Positions 1-8,741 of a stretch of DNA of 62,397 nt are shown in pieces (the first letter of the stretch is position 1; each line of letters opens with the position of its first letter). The position numbers and the translations under genes were made by a program. Below the pieces are notes generated by a model, which worked only from the letters and a program-made list of their open reading frames with translations, was not told the DNA's origin and did no database searches. Source of the stretch: Kiritimatiellia bacterium (GTDB taxonomy: Bacteria; Verrucomicrobiota; Kiritimatiellia; CAIQIC01; JAGNIJ01); assembly GCA_018001225.1 (NCBI GenBank), contig JAGNIJ010000026.1:1-62397 (forward strand), written 5' to 3'.

Positions 1-2074
1 CCCCCCCCCAGCCCCCCGCCGGCGGGAAGAGGTATTTCCACTCGGGCGGCGGGACCAGGAGCCCGGGGTGCATGCGCAGGGCCGCCTGCAGCCAGCTGGG
101 ATACGGGCTCCAGAGCGTGTGCAGGGCCAGCGCATGCCGGCCCGGGCCGAGCGTCACACCCTGGACCATCGCCCGCTCGGGCCGGCCCGCCGAGACCGCG
201 TCCTGCCCGTCCAGCAGCGCGCGCGCGGGCGCGGTGCTGTAGAGGCTCAACAGCGCGTGGTCCGGGCTCTCGTGGAACCAGAGCAGCAGTTTCGCCTGCT
301 CGAGGGCGTCCGCATCCGTCTCGCCGGCGATGAACTTCTCGTATTCCGGGCGCACGGCCTCGATCCCTTCCAGCCGCTCCCGGTAGGCGAGCTGCCGCAG
401 CTTGAGGAGGGCGGCGCGCGGGAACTTCGGATACAGCTGGAGGAAGGCGTCGATGTATTCCCGCGCGCCGCGGTAGTCGCCGAACCGCTCGAAGTTGAGC
501 AGCTCGGTCATGACCGTGCCCTCGGCCAGGGGATCGCGGGGCGGGCGGCGGTCGGCCGCCGGGCCCAGCACCGAGCCCGCGGGGCGCGGCTCGGCGAGGT
601 AGTACCAGGCGACGCTCTCCATCGCGCCGCGGCTCGCGTGATCGGGGCCGCGCTCGAAATGCATACGGAACGCGCGCTCGAACCTCGGCGCGTCCAGCAG
701 GTGCAGCTTGTATTGGACGGTGCGGAAAAAGGCCTTGAACGGGAGCCCGTGCACGGGCCGCGCGATGACGTTCTGGTAGTACCAGCCGCCGTTGAAGTAA
801 TCCTCCAGGCCGGTGCCCCGCCAGCGCGGGGCCGCGGCGCCGTCGATATACATCTCCTCGTCGCCCTCGAGGATCCACCAGCTCCGGTCCTCGCTCAAGA
901 CGGCGAGGATGCAGCCGACGTACTTGCCCGCGCCCTCCGTGTCCAGGATGGGATGCGGCCGGCCGACGTCGCGCGCCGTGCTCTTCGACCAGTGCGCGTG
1001 CAGGTACCCCCACCCCGGCTCCCACGCGGGCAGCGCCTGCACCTCGGCGCGGGCCGACACGGTGACCGGGCGGTCCGATTGATTTTCCACCCGCACGCGC
1101 GCGCGCTTCTCAAAGGGCATCGGGAACCGCGAGACGAACGTGTCGTTCGTCAGGCCGAAGAACATCGAGTGATACCGGACCCGCCGCCAGACCTGCCCGA
1201 AGAAATCGCCGAGCGGCGTTTCGACCGCGGCGGCCCCGGCATCGTTCCAGAGCACCTTCAGCACCAGCTCGCGGCCGAGGCCCTCGCGCGCCACCGGGTC
1301 CGCGATCGGCCCGTAGTCCGGCGTGAGGCTCAACTCCCGGATCACGGCGGGGCCGGTCACGTCCAGCAGGTCCGCCGACTCGCCGGGCTGCAGCGTGCGC
1401 GTGGATTCGGCCGCCGTGCAACCCTCCGGCACCGGCGCCCGGCCGCCGGCGGCCCAGGCGTCGCGGATTTTTTGGATTTCCGCAAGGGCCTCTTTGGAAT
1501 ACACGCCGCGAAATTCCTCCGTCGTCATCCCTTCGGGAAGGCGCGAGTAATTGATCTGGTAGAACAGGCGCGGCCAGCCGCCCGGCTTGAAGCCGCCTTC
1601 CTGGACCATGACCACCAACCGCTTCCGGAACGGGACGGGCACCAGGTTGAACCAGCAGTAGTTTTCGTAGGCCGCCAGCGGGTGGCGCCAGGGATCCGTG
1701 CCGCCGCAGAAGCCTTCGAGCGTCGTATCCACGGAGGGCTCGCGCTCCCCATCGAAGTAGAGGCGAAGCCGGTGCTGGCCGTTGTCCGCGCCGGTGAACC
1801 AGAACCGCGACAGGTAGCCCGGCCCCTCGAGGTCCGCCAGCACGACCCAGCCCTTCGGGCCCTTGCGCAGCGGATGGTTGTAGTCGTCGTTCTTGCCGCT
1901 CGGGTCCACGGAGGAAAGCAGCGTCGTGTCGGGCACGTCGAGGCGCGCCGCCTGGAGCGGATCGCCCCACCGCCGGATCAGTTCCGCCGTTGTCAGGACC
2001 TCGGCCGGTTCGCGATGCCCGCAGCCGGCGGAACACAGGAGCAGGATCGGGAGGAGAGCGTTTCGGAGTTTCAT
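1..2074 (-). CDS. GH172 / DUF2961-type secreted lipoprotein (C-terminus beyond window)
   Basis: The frame is open from an ATG at 2074 to the left edge (691 codons, no stop), so the C-terminus is missing. The N-terminus is a lipoprotein signal: charged MKLR, a Leu-rich core, then CSAGC with the lipidated Cys at residue 18. The body reads like the DUF2961 family, now glycoside hydrolase family 172 (fructan/arabinan-type exo-enzymes). It has a jelly-roll start (GPGYLSRFWFTGAD), a middle strand segment (LFYQINYSRLPEG) and the conserved block around EGDEEMYIDG and GTGLEDYFNGGWYY, whose acidic residues probably include the catalytic Glu. The role is probably processing of plant or microbial polysaccharide at the outer membrane; the substrate is not predictable. 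A TTGACT-17 nt-TAGAGT promoter on the minus strand (2082-2110) would start RNA almost at the ATG, and no Shine-Dalgarno is visible. Confidence 0.82.
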   Translation of the reverse strand, partial: MKLRNALLPILLLCSAGCGHREPAEVLTTAELIRRWGDPLQAARLDVPDTTLLSSVDPSGKNDDYNHPLRKGPKGWVVLADLEGPGYLSRFWFTGADNGQHRLRLYFDGEREPSVDTTLEGFCGGTDPWRHPLAAYENYCWFNLVPVPFRKRLVVMVQEGGFKPGGWPRLFYQINYSRLPEGMTTEEFRGVYSKEALAEIQKIRDAWAAGGRAPVPEGCTAAESTRTLQPGESADLLDVTGPAVIRELSLTPDYGPIADPVAREGLGRELVLKVLWNDAGAAAVETPLGDFFGQVWRRVRYHSMFFGLTNDTFVSRFPMPFEKRARVRVENQSDRPVTVSARAEVQALPAWEPGWGYLHAHWSKSTARDVGRPHPILDTEGAGKYVGCILAVLSEDRSWWILEGDEEMYIDGAAAPRWRGTGLEDYFNGGWYYQNVIARPVHGLPFKAFFRTVQYKLHLLDAPRFERAFRMHFERGPDHASRGAMESVAWYYLAEPRPAGSVLGPAADRRPPRDPLAEGTVMTELLNFERFGDYRGAREYIDAFLQLYPKFPRAALLKLRQLAYRERLEGIEAVRPEYEKFIAGETDADALEQAKLLLWFHESPDHALLSLYSTAPARALLDGQDAVSAGRPERAMVQGVTLGPGRHALALHTLWSPYPSWLQAALRMHPGLLVPPPEWKYLFPPAGGWGG

Positions 2075-2224
2075 GGACCGGACTCTAGTGGACGCCCCGC
2101 ATCGAGTCAACGCCCGGCGTCTATTTCTTGACATTCCCGCGGCGACGGACAAGAGTGCCCGCCAACAGGAGAGAGCGCCTCGGACAGCGCCGGGGTTCAG
2201 ACACCGTTGGTCGCGGGGGATATC

Positions 2225-2911
2225 ATGAGTATAGACATCCTGTCCAAACGCATTTCCTTCATTTTCGCCTTCACGATCGCGTTCACGTTTTATCCCCTCT
2301 TCTTCCTGCTCGATGTCATCATGTACCCCGAGCACACGGGGCTGATACTCCAGATCCGGCTTAGCACGATGGGCGTCTTTCTCCTCCTGCTCGCCGTCAC
2401 GCGACGGCTGAAGGAGCACGTCGTGATGACGCTGATCTTCATCGCCGCGGCCTGGAGCATCAGCGTCATGTGCTACGCCACCGGCGACGGGTTCGCATCG
2501 TCCTATTACTCGGGCGTGGTCCTGTGCATCATCGTGTCCTCCGTGTTCTTCCGGATCGAGACCCGCTACTACACCGCCATGACGGCGATCGTCCTCCTGC
2601 TCCATTTCGGGCTGCTCTCCCTCCTGCCCTTCACGTTCCGCGACCTGATGATGAACGTGTTTTTCCTCGGCTCCGCCGCGCTGTTCACCTCGTTGATCCA
2701 TGCCATCATCCTGTACTTCTCGCGCGAGGTGAAAACGCTGTCGGGGTTCCTGCCCATCTGCGCGCAGTGCAAGAAGGTGCGCGACGACAAGGGGTACTGG
2801 AACCAGATTGAAATGTACCTGAAGGTGCATTCCGGGACGCAGTGCACGCACGGCCTGTGCCCCGAGTGCGCCAGGGCGCTGTATGCGTTGGACGGGCTCG
2901 AACAACCGTAA
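2225..2911 (+). CDS. Small integral-membrane sensor-like protein with C-terminal CxxCKK zinc-ribbon-like tail
   Basis: 228 residues from the ATG at 2225, chosen because GGGGGA lies 7 nt upstream; an in-frame TTG at 2207 has no such site. Five to six hydrophobic helices fill the first ~175 residues, like MASE-type sensory domains. The last ~50 residues are soluble and contain LPICAQCKKVRDDKGYW, then CTHGLCPECA: two Cys pairs that could bind a metal. This tail is familiar as the C-terminal end of many histidine kinases, PAS proteins and response regulators (LPICxxCKKIRDDxGYW, HGICPxC). Here it stands without a kinase, cyclase or receiver domain. The next gene starts 15 nt downstream, so the two are probably cotranscribed. 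The function is unknown; a redox or metal sensor at the membrane is a guess. Confidence 0.8.
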   Translation: MSIDILSKRISFIFAFTIAFTFYPLFFLLDVIMYPEHTGLILQIRLSTMGVFLLLLAVTRRLKEHVVMTLIFIAAAWSISVMCYATGDGFASSYYSGVVLCIIVSSVFFRIETRYYTAMTAIVLLLHFGLLSLLPFTFRDLMMNVFFLGSAALFTSLIHAIILYFSREVKTLSGFLPICAQCKKVRDDKGYWNQIEMYLKVHSGTQCTHGLCPECARALYALDGLEQP

Positions 2912-2926
2912 CCAGGAGGACCGGCG

Positions 2927-3403
2927 ATGACCACGGAACGTAAGGACGCGTGCTGCCCGGAGTTCGATCCCGGGCCGTGGAAGGACAAGGAGCTCGAGTG
3001 GCGGGATCGGCTTTTCGTGCGGGACCGCGTGAGGAGCTTCCTGCACATCCCGCTGAACTTCGGCGCGGTGATGACGCGCGGCGTCGCCGCGCTCGAGGCC
3101 GCCGGCGCCAGGCCGGACCCGATGCTCGTCCTGTCCGATGAGAACTCCCTGTGGGGCGCGGACGTGTATCTCGAGGCGACGAGGGACGTGCCGGGCGCGC
3201 GGATGGCCCGGATCTCGGGGACGTTTCTCTCGAAGGTCTTCGAGGGGCCCTACCGGAACATGGGAACCTGGATCCGGGAGATGCAGCAGCACGTGAAAGA
3301 CAAGGGCCGGGAACTCCGGAAGCTGTACTTCTACTACACCACCTGCCCGAAGTGCGCGAAGAAGCACGGCAAGAACTACGTCGTGCTCCTGGCCCAGGTG
3401 TAG
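2927..3403 (+). CDS. Conserved CCPEF-motif protein of unknown function
   Basis: 158 residues, ATG at 2927 with AGGAGG about 9 nt upstream. It begins with an N-terminal ACCPEFDPGPW motif and ends with TCPKCAKKHGKNYVVLL. I know this layout from a family in Bacteroidetes and other bacteria that databases often label simply as hydrolase, without a shown activity. The two Cys groups (residues ~9-10 and ~141-144) could bind a metal. There is no signal peptide or membrane segment, so it should be cytosolic. The preceding gene also ends in a Cys-rich tail and lies 15 nt away, which suggests linked expression. The gene converges on the Nudix gene at 3417, only 13 nt away. Confidence 0.78.
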   Translation: MTTERKDACCPEFDPGPWKDKELEWRDRLFVRDRVRSFLHIPLNFGAVMTRGVAALEAAGARPDPMLVLSDENSLWGADVYLEATRDVPGARMARISGTFLSKVFEGPYRNMGTWIREMQQHVKDKGRELRKLYFYYTTCPKCAKKHGKNYVVLLAQV

Positions 3404-3416
3404 GATCGCCGCCGGA

Positions 3417-3860
3417 TCAGCGCGGGTAGGTGCTGGCCCACGGGGCCGCGCCGGGCTTCTTCAGCCAGGCCCCGAGGCATATGCGCAGGGGCGCCGGCTC
3501 GACCGCAAGGTCGCCGAGGCGGCGGATCGGCCACCAGAAGAATTCCAGCTTCTCCTCCGTCGAGGGCACGGGCGCGCCCGGGCGGCGGCCGGGCAGCCGC
3601 AACTCGAAGACCAGGTTGATCTCGCACACGCGCTCGCCCTTGTGGAGGAAAGTGTGCTCGATGGCCCCGAGGAACCGCCCGACGCGGCACGCGAGGCCGG
3701 TCTCCTCCTGCATCTCGCGGGCCAACGCGGCGGGCGCGCTTTCGTTCCACTCGATGTGCCCTCCGGGCAGGTAGCAGTTGCCCTTCTTCCGGTTCCGGCA
3801 GACCAGCACCTTGCCGCCCGCCGCCAGGACGCCCCGCGCGATGAATTCGATTGCCTTCAT
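3417..3860 (-). CDS. Nudix hydrolase
   Basis: 147 residues. The complete Nudix box GHIEWNESAPAALAREMQEETGL fits GX5EX7REUXEEXGU exactly (split here for reading: GHIEWNE, SAPAALA, REMQEETGL), at about residues 33-55. Such enzymes hydrolyse nucleoside diphosphates linked to another moiety, using Mg ions held by the REXXEE glutamates. The substrate cannot be told from the sequence. The ATG (3860-3858) overlaps the folC stop in an ATGA, which fixes the start and suggests translational coupling. It is the last gene of comF-accD-folC-nudix. Some Nudix enzymes remove pyrophosphate from dihydroneopterin triphosphate in folate synthesis; the folC neighbour makes that possible but does not show it. Confidence 0.9.
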   Translation of the reverse strand: MKAIEFIARGVLAAGGKVLVCRNRKKGNCYLPGGHIEWNESAPAALAREMQEETGLACRVGRFLGAIEHTFLHKGERVCEINLVFELRLPGRRPGAPVPSTEEKLEFFWWPIRRLGDLAVEPAPLRICLGAWLKKPGAAPWASTYPR

Positions 3861-5206
3861 GGCTCCTCCCTTTCCGCCTCGCGGCGCAGGGGCTCCAGGT
3901 CGTGAAGGCCCATCGCCTCGAAGACCTCGCCGGCCAGGAACAACGAGCCGGCGATGCAGACGGCTCCGTCCCGCTGGATGGCCCATTCCTTCGACTGCCG
4001 GAGCGCCTCGCGCAGCGGGAGGCCCTCCGCCTCCAGGCCGGCGGCCCGGAGGCCGGAGACGAGCCGGTCCAGCGGGAGGGCGCGTTCGCTGCGGAGCGGC
4101 ACCGCCCAGCATTTTTTCACGCAGGACGCCAGCGGCCGGATGAACCCCGCGAGGTCCTTGTCGGCCAGCAGCCCGGTGACCAGTCCGACCTCCTTCCGGC
4201 GCAGCACGCGTTTGAGCGTGTCGGCCAGCCCTCGCGCCGCGTCGGGATTGTGCGCCACGTCCAGGATGACCGGCGGATTCTTCGACAGGACCTGGAACCG
4301 CGCCGGCCACCAGACCCGCTCGAGACCGCACCGGATCGCGTCCTCGCCGCAGGAAAAGGAGGACAGGCCGCCCAGGCCCTCCAGGGCCGCCACGGCCGTG
4401 GCCGCGTTTTCCAGTTGGTGCGCCCCAAGCAGGGGCAAAATGAGCGGCCCGTACACGGCCTCCGCGGTTTCGACCTGGATGCTCTGGCCGTCCAGCGTGG
4501 CGCGAGGTGAACGCACGTTCACCGTCTCCTCGACGGGAATCCAGGGCGCCCCGCGCTCCCGGGCGACGGACCGCACGACCGCGCGGGCCTGGTCGGGCAT
4601 CGCGCCGGCGACGACCGGGACGCCCGGCTTGATGATCCCCGCCTTCTCGCCGGCGATCTGTTCCAGGGTGGACCCGAGATACTCCGTGTGCTCGATCCCG
4701 ATCCGGGTGATCACGCAGACGAGCGGGCGGACGATGTTGGTCGCGTCGAGCCGGCCGCCGAGCCCGGTCTCCAGCACGGCGATCTGCACCCCGCTCCGCC
4801 GGAAGTGTTCGAAGGCCATGGCCGTCGCGAATTCGAAGAAGGTGGCCTCGCGTCCGCCCGCGGCAACGCCGGCCCGGTCGGCAGCGTCCACGGCCTCGAT
4901 CAGGCCGGCGAGTTCCTCGTCGGATACGGGCCGGCCCCCGACCCGGATCCGCTCGTGGAACCGCACGAGGTGCGGCGAGGTGTAGAGGCCGGTGACGAAG
5001 CCGGCCGCGCGCAGGGCGCGCTCGACGACGGCGCACACGGAGCCCTTGCCGTTGGTGCCGGCCACGTGAACGCAGGCAAAGGTCCGCTCGGGACGATCGA
5101 GGCGCGCGGCAAGGGCGTCCATCGTCTCCAAGCCCATCTTGATGCCGTGGGCCGTGCGGCGGTAGAGCCGTTCCAGGAAAGGGGCCGTTGGCGCGTCCGT
5201 CTTCAT
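3857..5206 (-). CDS. folC: Bifunctional dihydrofolate synthase / folylpolyglutamate synthase
   Basis: 449 residues, normal for FolC. It belongs to the Mur ligase family: P-loop GTNGKGS at residues 50-56, then YTSPHLVRFHERI, the ETGLGGRLDATN segment, and a C-terminal domain with DVAHNPDAARGL. It joins glutamate to dihydropteroate and adds further glutamates to folates, using ATP, in the cytosol. It sits 28 nt downstream of accD and overlaps the Nudix gene by 4 nt. In several bacteria accD and folC are neighbours, so this order is typical. A pabB-pabC fusion at 31.9 kb serves an earlier step of the same pathway. Confidence 0.95.
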   Translation of the reverse strand: MKTDAPTAPFLERLYRRTAHGIKMGLETMDALAARLDRPERTFACVHVAGTNGKGSVCAVVERALRAAGFVTGLYTSPHLVRFHERIRVGGRPVSDEELAGLIEAVDAADRAGVAAGGREATFFEFATAMAFEHFRRSGVQIAVLETGLGGRLDATNIVRPLVCVITRIGIEHTEYLGSTLEQIAGEKAGIIKPGVPVVAGAMPDQARAVVRSVARERGAPWIPVEETVNVRSPRATLDGQSIQVETAEAVYGPLILPLLGAHQLENAATAVAALEGLGGLSSFSCGEDAIRCGLERVWWPARFQVLSKNPPVILDVAHNPDAARGLADTLKRVLRRKEVGLVTGLLADKDLAGFIRPLASCVKKCWAVPLRSERALPLDRLVSGLRAAGLEAEGLPLREALRQSKEWAIQRDGAVCIAGSLFLAGEVFEAMGLHDLEPLRREAEREEP

Positions 5207-5234
5207 GATCTTCCCGCCGCGCCGATCGCGGATC

Positions 5235-6143
5235 CTAGGCCTCGGTCGGCGCCGCCGGTTCCGGCTCGGGCGCCGGGGACGGAGCCAGCGGCGCCGCGGC
5301 CGGGCGGCCCATCATGAAATCCAGCAGGCGCACGAGGGTGGCCTTGAGTTCCTTGCGGGGCACGATCAGATCGATAAGCCCGTGCTTCAGGAGAAACTCC
5401 GCCCGCTGGAAACCTTCGGGGAGGTCCTGCTGGGTGGTCTCCTTGATCACGCGCGGGCCGGCAAAGCCGATGAGGGCGCCGGGCTCGGCGACGATGACGT
5501 CGCCGAGGGTGGCGTAGCTGGCCATGACGCCGGCCGTGGTCGGATGGGTCAGGAGGCTGATGTACGGCAGTCCCGCGTCCGCGTGCCGGGCGAGGGCGCC
5601 GCTGGTCTTGGCCATCTGCATGAGGCTCAACATGCCCTCGTACATGCGGGCGCCGCCCGAGGCGCAACTGATGAGCGCGGGCAGCCGCTCGCGCGTGGCG
5701 CGCTCGACGAGACGGGTCACCTTTTCCCCGACCACGGAGCCCATGCTGGCGCCGAGGAAACTGAAATCCATCACGCCGATCGCGACCCGGTGGGCGCCCA
5801 TCCGCGCGCGGCCGCACATCATCGCGTCGCGGAAGCCGGTCTTTTTCCGGTTCTCCTCGAGCTTCTCGAGGTACGGCGCGGTGCCGGTGAAGCCCAGCGC
5901 GTCCACGCTGTGGAGGTGGTCGTCCCACTCCTCGAACGAGCCGGGCTCGACGAGCAGTTCGAGTCTCTGGCGGCGACCGACCTGGAAATGATGCTCGCAT
6001 TTCGGGCAGACGCTCAAGGCGGCTTCCAGTTCCTGCTTGAAGATGATCTCGTTGCAGGAGGGGCATTTCAGCCAGAGCCCGTCGGGCATGTCCCGTTTAC
6101 GGACCTTGACCGTGGAATAGTTTCTCTTCCTTAAAAAAGCCAT
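5235..6143 (-). CDS. accD: Acetyl-CoA carboxylase carboxyltransferase subunit beta
   Basis: 302 residues. The N-terminal four-Cys zinc ribbon is present (C27xxC30 and C46xxC49). The crotonase-like carboxyltransferase core carries SCASGGARMYEG and THPTTAGVMASYA. AccD pairs with AccA (8742-9734 here) to transfer the carboxyl from carboxybiotin to acetyl-CoA, the first committed step of fatty acid synthesis. The C-terminus ends in an Ala/Pro/Glu tail (about residues 279-302), likely disordered. Its stop lies 28 nt before folC, and its start is 21 nt after the comF stop. accA is on the other strand about 2.6 kb away, so the two subunits are expressed from separate but close units. Confidence 0.97.
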   Translation of the reverse strand: MAFLRKRNYSTVKVRKRDMPDGLWLKCPSCNEIIFKQELEAALSVCPKCEHHFQVGRRQRLELLVEPGSFEEWDDHLHSVDALGFTGTAPYLEKLEENRKKTGFRDAMMCGRARMGAHRVAIGVMDFSFLGASMGSVVGEKVTRLVERATRERLPALISCASGGARMYEGMLSLMQMAKTSGALARHADAGLPYISLLTHPTTAGVMASYATLGDVIVAEPGALIGFAGPRVIKETTQQDLPEGFQRAEFLLKHGLIDLIVPRKELKATLVRLLDFMMGRPAAAPLAPSPAPEPEPAAPTEA

Positions 6144-6164
6144 GGGCGTCTCCGGTTTCCCGAC

Positions 6165-6893
6165 TCACCCGCGGGCCAGCGTGGCCACGTACACCCTCGA
6201 TGCGCCGCACACCTTGAGCACCCGGGCGCATTCGTTCACCGTCGCTCCCGTGGTCATCACGTCGTCGACCAGCAGCAGCCGCAGCCCTTCTATCCATTGC
6301 GGCTTGCGGACCTCGAAAGCGCCCTTAACGTTAGCGGCCCGCTGGGGGGCTGTCAAATGAGTTTGGGTCGGCGTGGGCCGGGCGCGCCGGAGGCAGCCGT
6401 GCAGGAAGGGTTTGCGCAGATTCCGGGCGAGCGCGGCGCCCAGGAGCTGCGCCTGGTTGAAGCCGCGCTCACGCTCCTTCGCGGGGTACAGCGGCACGTC
6501 GACGACGGCATCCGCCTCCAGGTCGGTGAACTGCGACTCGACGCAGCCGTGCAGCAGGCGGTCCAGGTCGGGCTGCAGCCAGAGGGCCGCGTCGTACTTG
6601 AAGGCGCGCAGGAGTTGCTGTGCGACGCCCCGGTAGCGCACGGCCGAGCGGGCGCGTTCGAAGTGGATGGGCTCGGCCGTGCAGGTGTAGCAGGTATAGG
6701 CGTGGTCCACCCGGCCCTCGATGGGATCCCCGCACCGCGCGCAAAACGGCAGCCGCACGAACGGGACGGCCGCGAGGCAGTTCCAGCAGAGATAGCCCTC
6801 CCCGTCCGCGGCCGGGCCTCCGCAACCCGCGCACCCGCGCGGGTAGAGCATGTCCAGCCAACACGCCGCCGCTTTATGCCACATCCGGCTCAT
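6165..6893 (-). CDS. ComF family phosphoribosyltransferase-like protein
   Basis: 242 residues from the ATG at 6893; an ATG three codons later (6884) is also possible. The N-terminal double zinc-finger region (CAGCGG, CWNC, CARCG, CYTC) is followed by a type I phosphoribosyltransferase fold with the PRPP loop LLLVDDVMTTGAT near residues 206-218. ComF proteins take part in DNA uptake in naturally competent bacteria, and homologues occur widely with no proven reaction. It is the first gene of the minus-strand group comF-accD-folC-nudix and is divergent from the kinase gene at 6992. The 98-bp gap between them must hold both promoters; I could not identify convincing boxes there. Confidence 0.92.
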   Translation of the reverse strand: MSRMWHKAAACWLDMLYPRGCAGCGGPAADGEGYLCWNCLAAVPFVRLPFCARCGDPIEGRVDHAYTCYTCTAEPIHFERARSAVRYRGVAQQLLRAFKYDAALWLQPDLDRLLHGCVESQFTDLEADAVVDVPLYPAKERERGFNQAQLLGAALARNLRKPFLHGCLRRARPTPTQTHLTAPQRAANVKGAFEVRKPQWIEGLRLLLVDDVMTTGATVNECARVLKVCGASRVYVATLARG

Positions 6894-6991
6894 GGGGATT
6901 CGCCGGAAAGCATTACAGCGTGTTCGAGCCGGGGTCCGCAAGGCCCATTTTTTGCCTTTTTTTCCGCGGCGGCTCCGGTAAACTACGCGCG

Positions 6992-7801
6992 ATGAACACA
7001 CGGGAATTTGCCGGATATGCCATTGTCCGCAACCTGGCCGGCGGCGGGATGACGCGCCTGTTCGTGGCGCTGGACAGCTCCCAAAACCGTGTCGTGCTGC
7101 GCTACCTGCTGGAGAACTGGGCCCGCAAGTGGCGTTTCCGCAAGCGGTTCTTCCACGGGGCCAAGGTGCTGGCCAAGCTGAACCACCCGCATATCGTCAA
7201 GGTGCTCAAGACCGGCTACGAGGGGCGCATCCCCTACATGACCCTGGAATTCGTCGAGTCGCGTACCCTGCGCGACCTGATCCTCTACCGCGATCCCCTT
7301 CTCACCCAGAACGTCCTCTCCCTCATGCGCCAGATGGCGGCCGCCCTCTTCTACATCCACTCGCAAGGCTTCCTCCACCTCGACTGGAAGCCGGAAAACA
7401 TCCTGGTCCGGCCGGACGGCCACATCGTCATCATCGACTTCGACCTGGCCATGAAGCGCAAGCGCCGGCCGATCCGCGTGAAGGAACTGCCCGGCACGCC
7501 GTCGTACATCGCGCCCGAGGCGTTGACCCGCCACGTCGTGGACGAGCGGTCGGACATCTACAGCCTCGGCGTGACCTTCTACGAGATGCTGACCTACCAC
7601 AAGCCTTTCGAGGGCGACAAGATCGAGCAGGTCCGCGCCGCGCAGATCGATCCGAACACCCCCCCCACCCGCCCGCGCCAGTACAACCCCGAGGTGCCGG
7701 CGGCCATGGAATCCCTGGTGCTGAAGTGCTTGGCCAAGCAGCCGGATGACCGGTATCCGTCCTTGAGCCTGGTCATCCGCGATCTCGAGGCGCTCCTATG
7801 A
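6992..7801 (+). CDS. Ser/Thr protein kinase-like protein with degenerate catalytic site
   Basis: 269 residues, a Hanks-type kinase fold without membrane or sensor domain. Start ATG at 6992. Expected landmarks are present but altered. The Gly loop reads LAGGGM (15-20), and the VAIK lysine is Arg37 (VVLRYL). The helix-C glutamate position is Gly56 (FFHGAKVL, usually FLREAKAL). HRD is HLD (129-131) followed by WKPEN, and DFG is DFD (149-151); the APE motif (IAPEAL) is intact. Losing both partners of the Lys-Glu salt bridge suggests a pseudokinase or an atypical enzyme. The stop overlaps the L,D-transpeptidase start in an ATGA, so both products are probably made together. A scaffold or regulatory role in cell wall synthesis is an inference from that neighbour. 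Confidence 0.88.
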   Translation: MNTREFAGYAIVRNLAGGGMTRLFVALDSSQNRVVLRYLLENWARKWRFRKRFFHGAKVLAKLNHPHIVKVLKTGYEGRIPYMTLEFVESRTLRDLILYRDPLLTQNVLSLMRQMAAALFYIHSQGFLHLDWKPENILVRPDGHIVIIDFDLAMKRKRRPIRVKELPGTPSYIAPEALTRHVVDERSDIYSLGVTFYEMLTYHKPFEGDKIEQVRAAQIDPNTPPTRPRQYNPEVPAAMESLVLKCLAKQPDDRYPSLSLVIRDLEALL

Positions 7802-8721
7802 AGGACCTGTACCTCCGGCCCCAACGGTCGACCCGGGGCTGCCTGGTGGCGTTGATTCTCCTGCTGGTGGCGCTCCTGGCGGCCTGGTGGTTCTGGCGGC
7901 GGCCCCGGCGCGAGGAGCCGGAGCCGGTTCCCGCGCCCGAGACCGTGGAAGCGGCAGCCCCGGAAGCCGGGCCGGCCCCGGTAAAGTCCGTCCCCCTCCC
8001 CGCCGCGCCCGCGATGGATCCCGGCCTGGGGCTGCTGGCCCGGGCCCGGGATCTGCGCGCCGCGGACAAACTGGTCGAGGCCCGCGACACGGCCTGGCAG
8101 ACACTGGACCAGTCCTCCAACGAGGTCGCGCGGACGGGGGCGGAAGCCCTGCTCGGCGAGGTCAATATCGAACTCCTGATGAGCCCGCGCATGATGCCGG
8201 AAAAGGAGGAGTACGTCGTCGTTTCGGGCGATTCGTTGGACAAGCTACGGAAGAAATTCGGGACCACCGTCGAGGTGATCCGCCGCGGCAACCGGATCCC
8301 GGGCGACGTGATCCGGGCCGGCGACCGGTTCCGTATCTTCAAGGGCCGGTTCACCATCGAGGTCAGCAAGACCCGCAACGACCTGGTGGTCCGGATGAAC
8401 GACCGGTTCTTCAAGCGCTACCGCGTGGGCACGGGCGAGTTCGGCAAGACGCCGGTGGGCGATTTCGTCATCAAGGAGAAAATCGCGCAGCCGACGTGGT
8501 GGCGGCCCGACGGCAAGCCGATCCCGTTCGGCGATCCCGAGAACGTGCTGGGGACGCACTGGCTGTCCCTGGACATCCCGGGCTACGGCATCCACGGCAC
8601 GTGGGAGCCCGACACGATCGGCAAACAGGCCAGCGCCGGCTGCATCCGGCTGCTCAACGCGGAAGTCGAGGAACTGTTCAACCTGGTGCCGGAAGGCACC
8701 CCGGTCCGCATCGTGGAATAA
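7798..8721 (+). CDS. LysM domain L,D-transpeptidase (YkuD), membrane anchored
   Basis: 307 residues. There is one N-terminal membrane anchor (~16-33), a Pro/Ala/Glu-rich linker (~35-72), a helical stretch, a LysM peptidoglycan-binding domain (~138-182) and a YkuD domain (~185-307). The active site has His266 in HGTWEP and Cys282 in SAGCIRL; Ala replaces the usual His or Lys in the SHGC motif, a variant seen elsewhere. The enzyme would form 3-3 peptidoglycan cross-links or attach proteins to the wall, in the periplasm. It is translationally coupled to the kinase-like gene (4-nt overlap) and followed 20 nt later by accA. The grouping suggests coordination of envelope growth. Confidence 0.92.
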   Translation: MKDLYLRPQRSTRGCLVALILLLVALLAAWWFWRRPRREEPEPVPAPETVEAAAPEAGPAPVKSVPLPAAPAMDPGLGLLARARDLRAADKLVEARDTAWQTLDQSSNEVARTGAEALLGEVNIELLMSPRMMPEKEEYVVVSGDSLDKLRKKFGTTVEVIRRGNRIPGDVIRAGDRFRIFKGRFTIEVSKTRNDLVVRMNDRFFKRYRVGTGEFGKTPVGDFVIKEKIAQPTWWRPDGKPIPFGDPENVLGTHWLSLDIPGYGIHGTWEPDTIGKQASAGCIRLLNAEVEELFNLVPEGTPVRIVE

Positions 8722-8741
8722 CGCATCGCGGAGGAACATCC

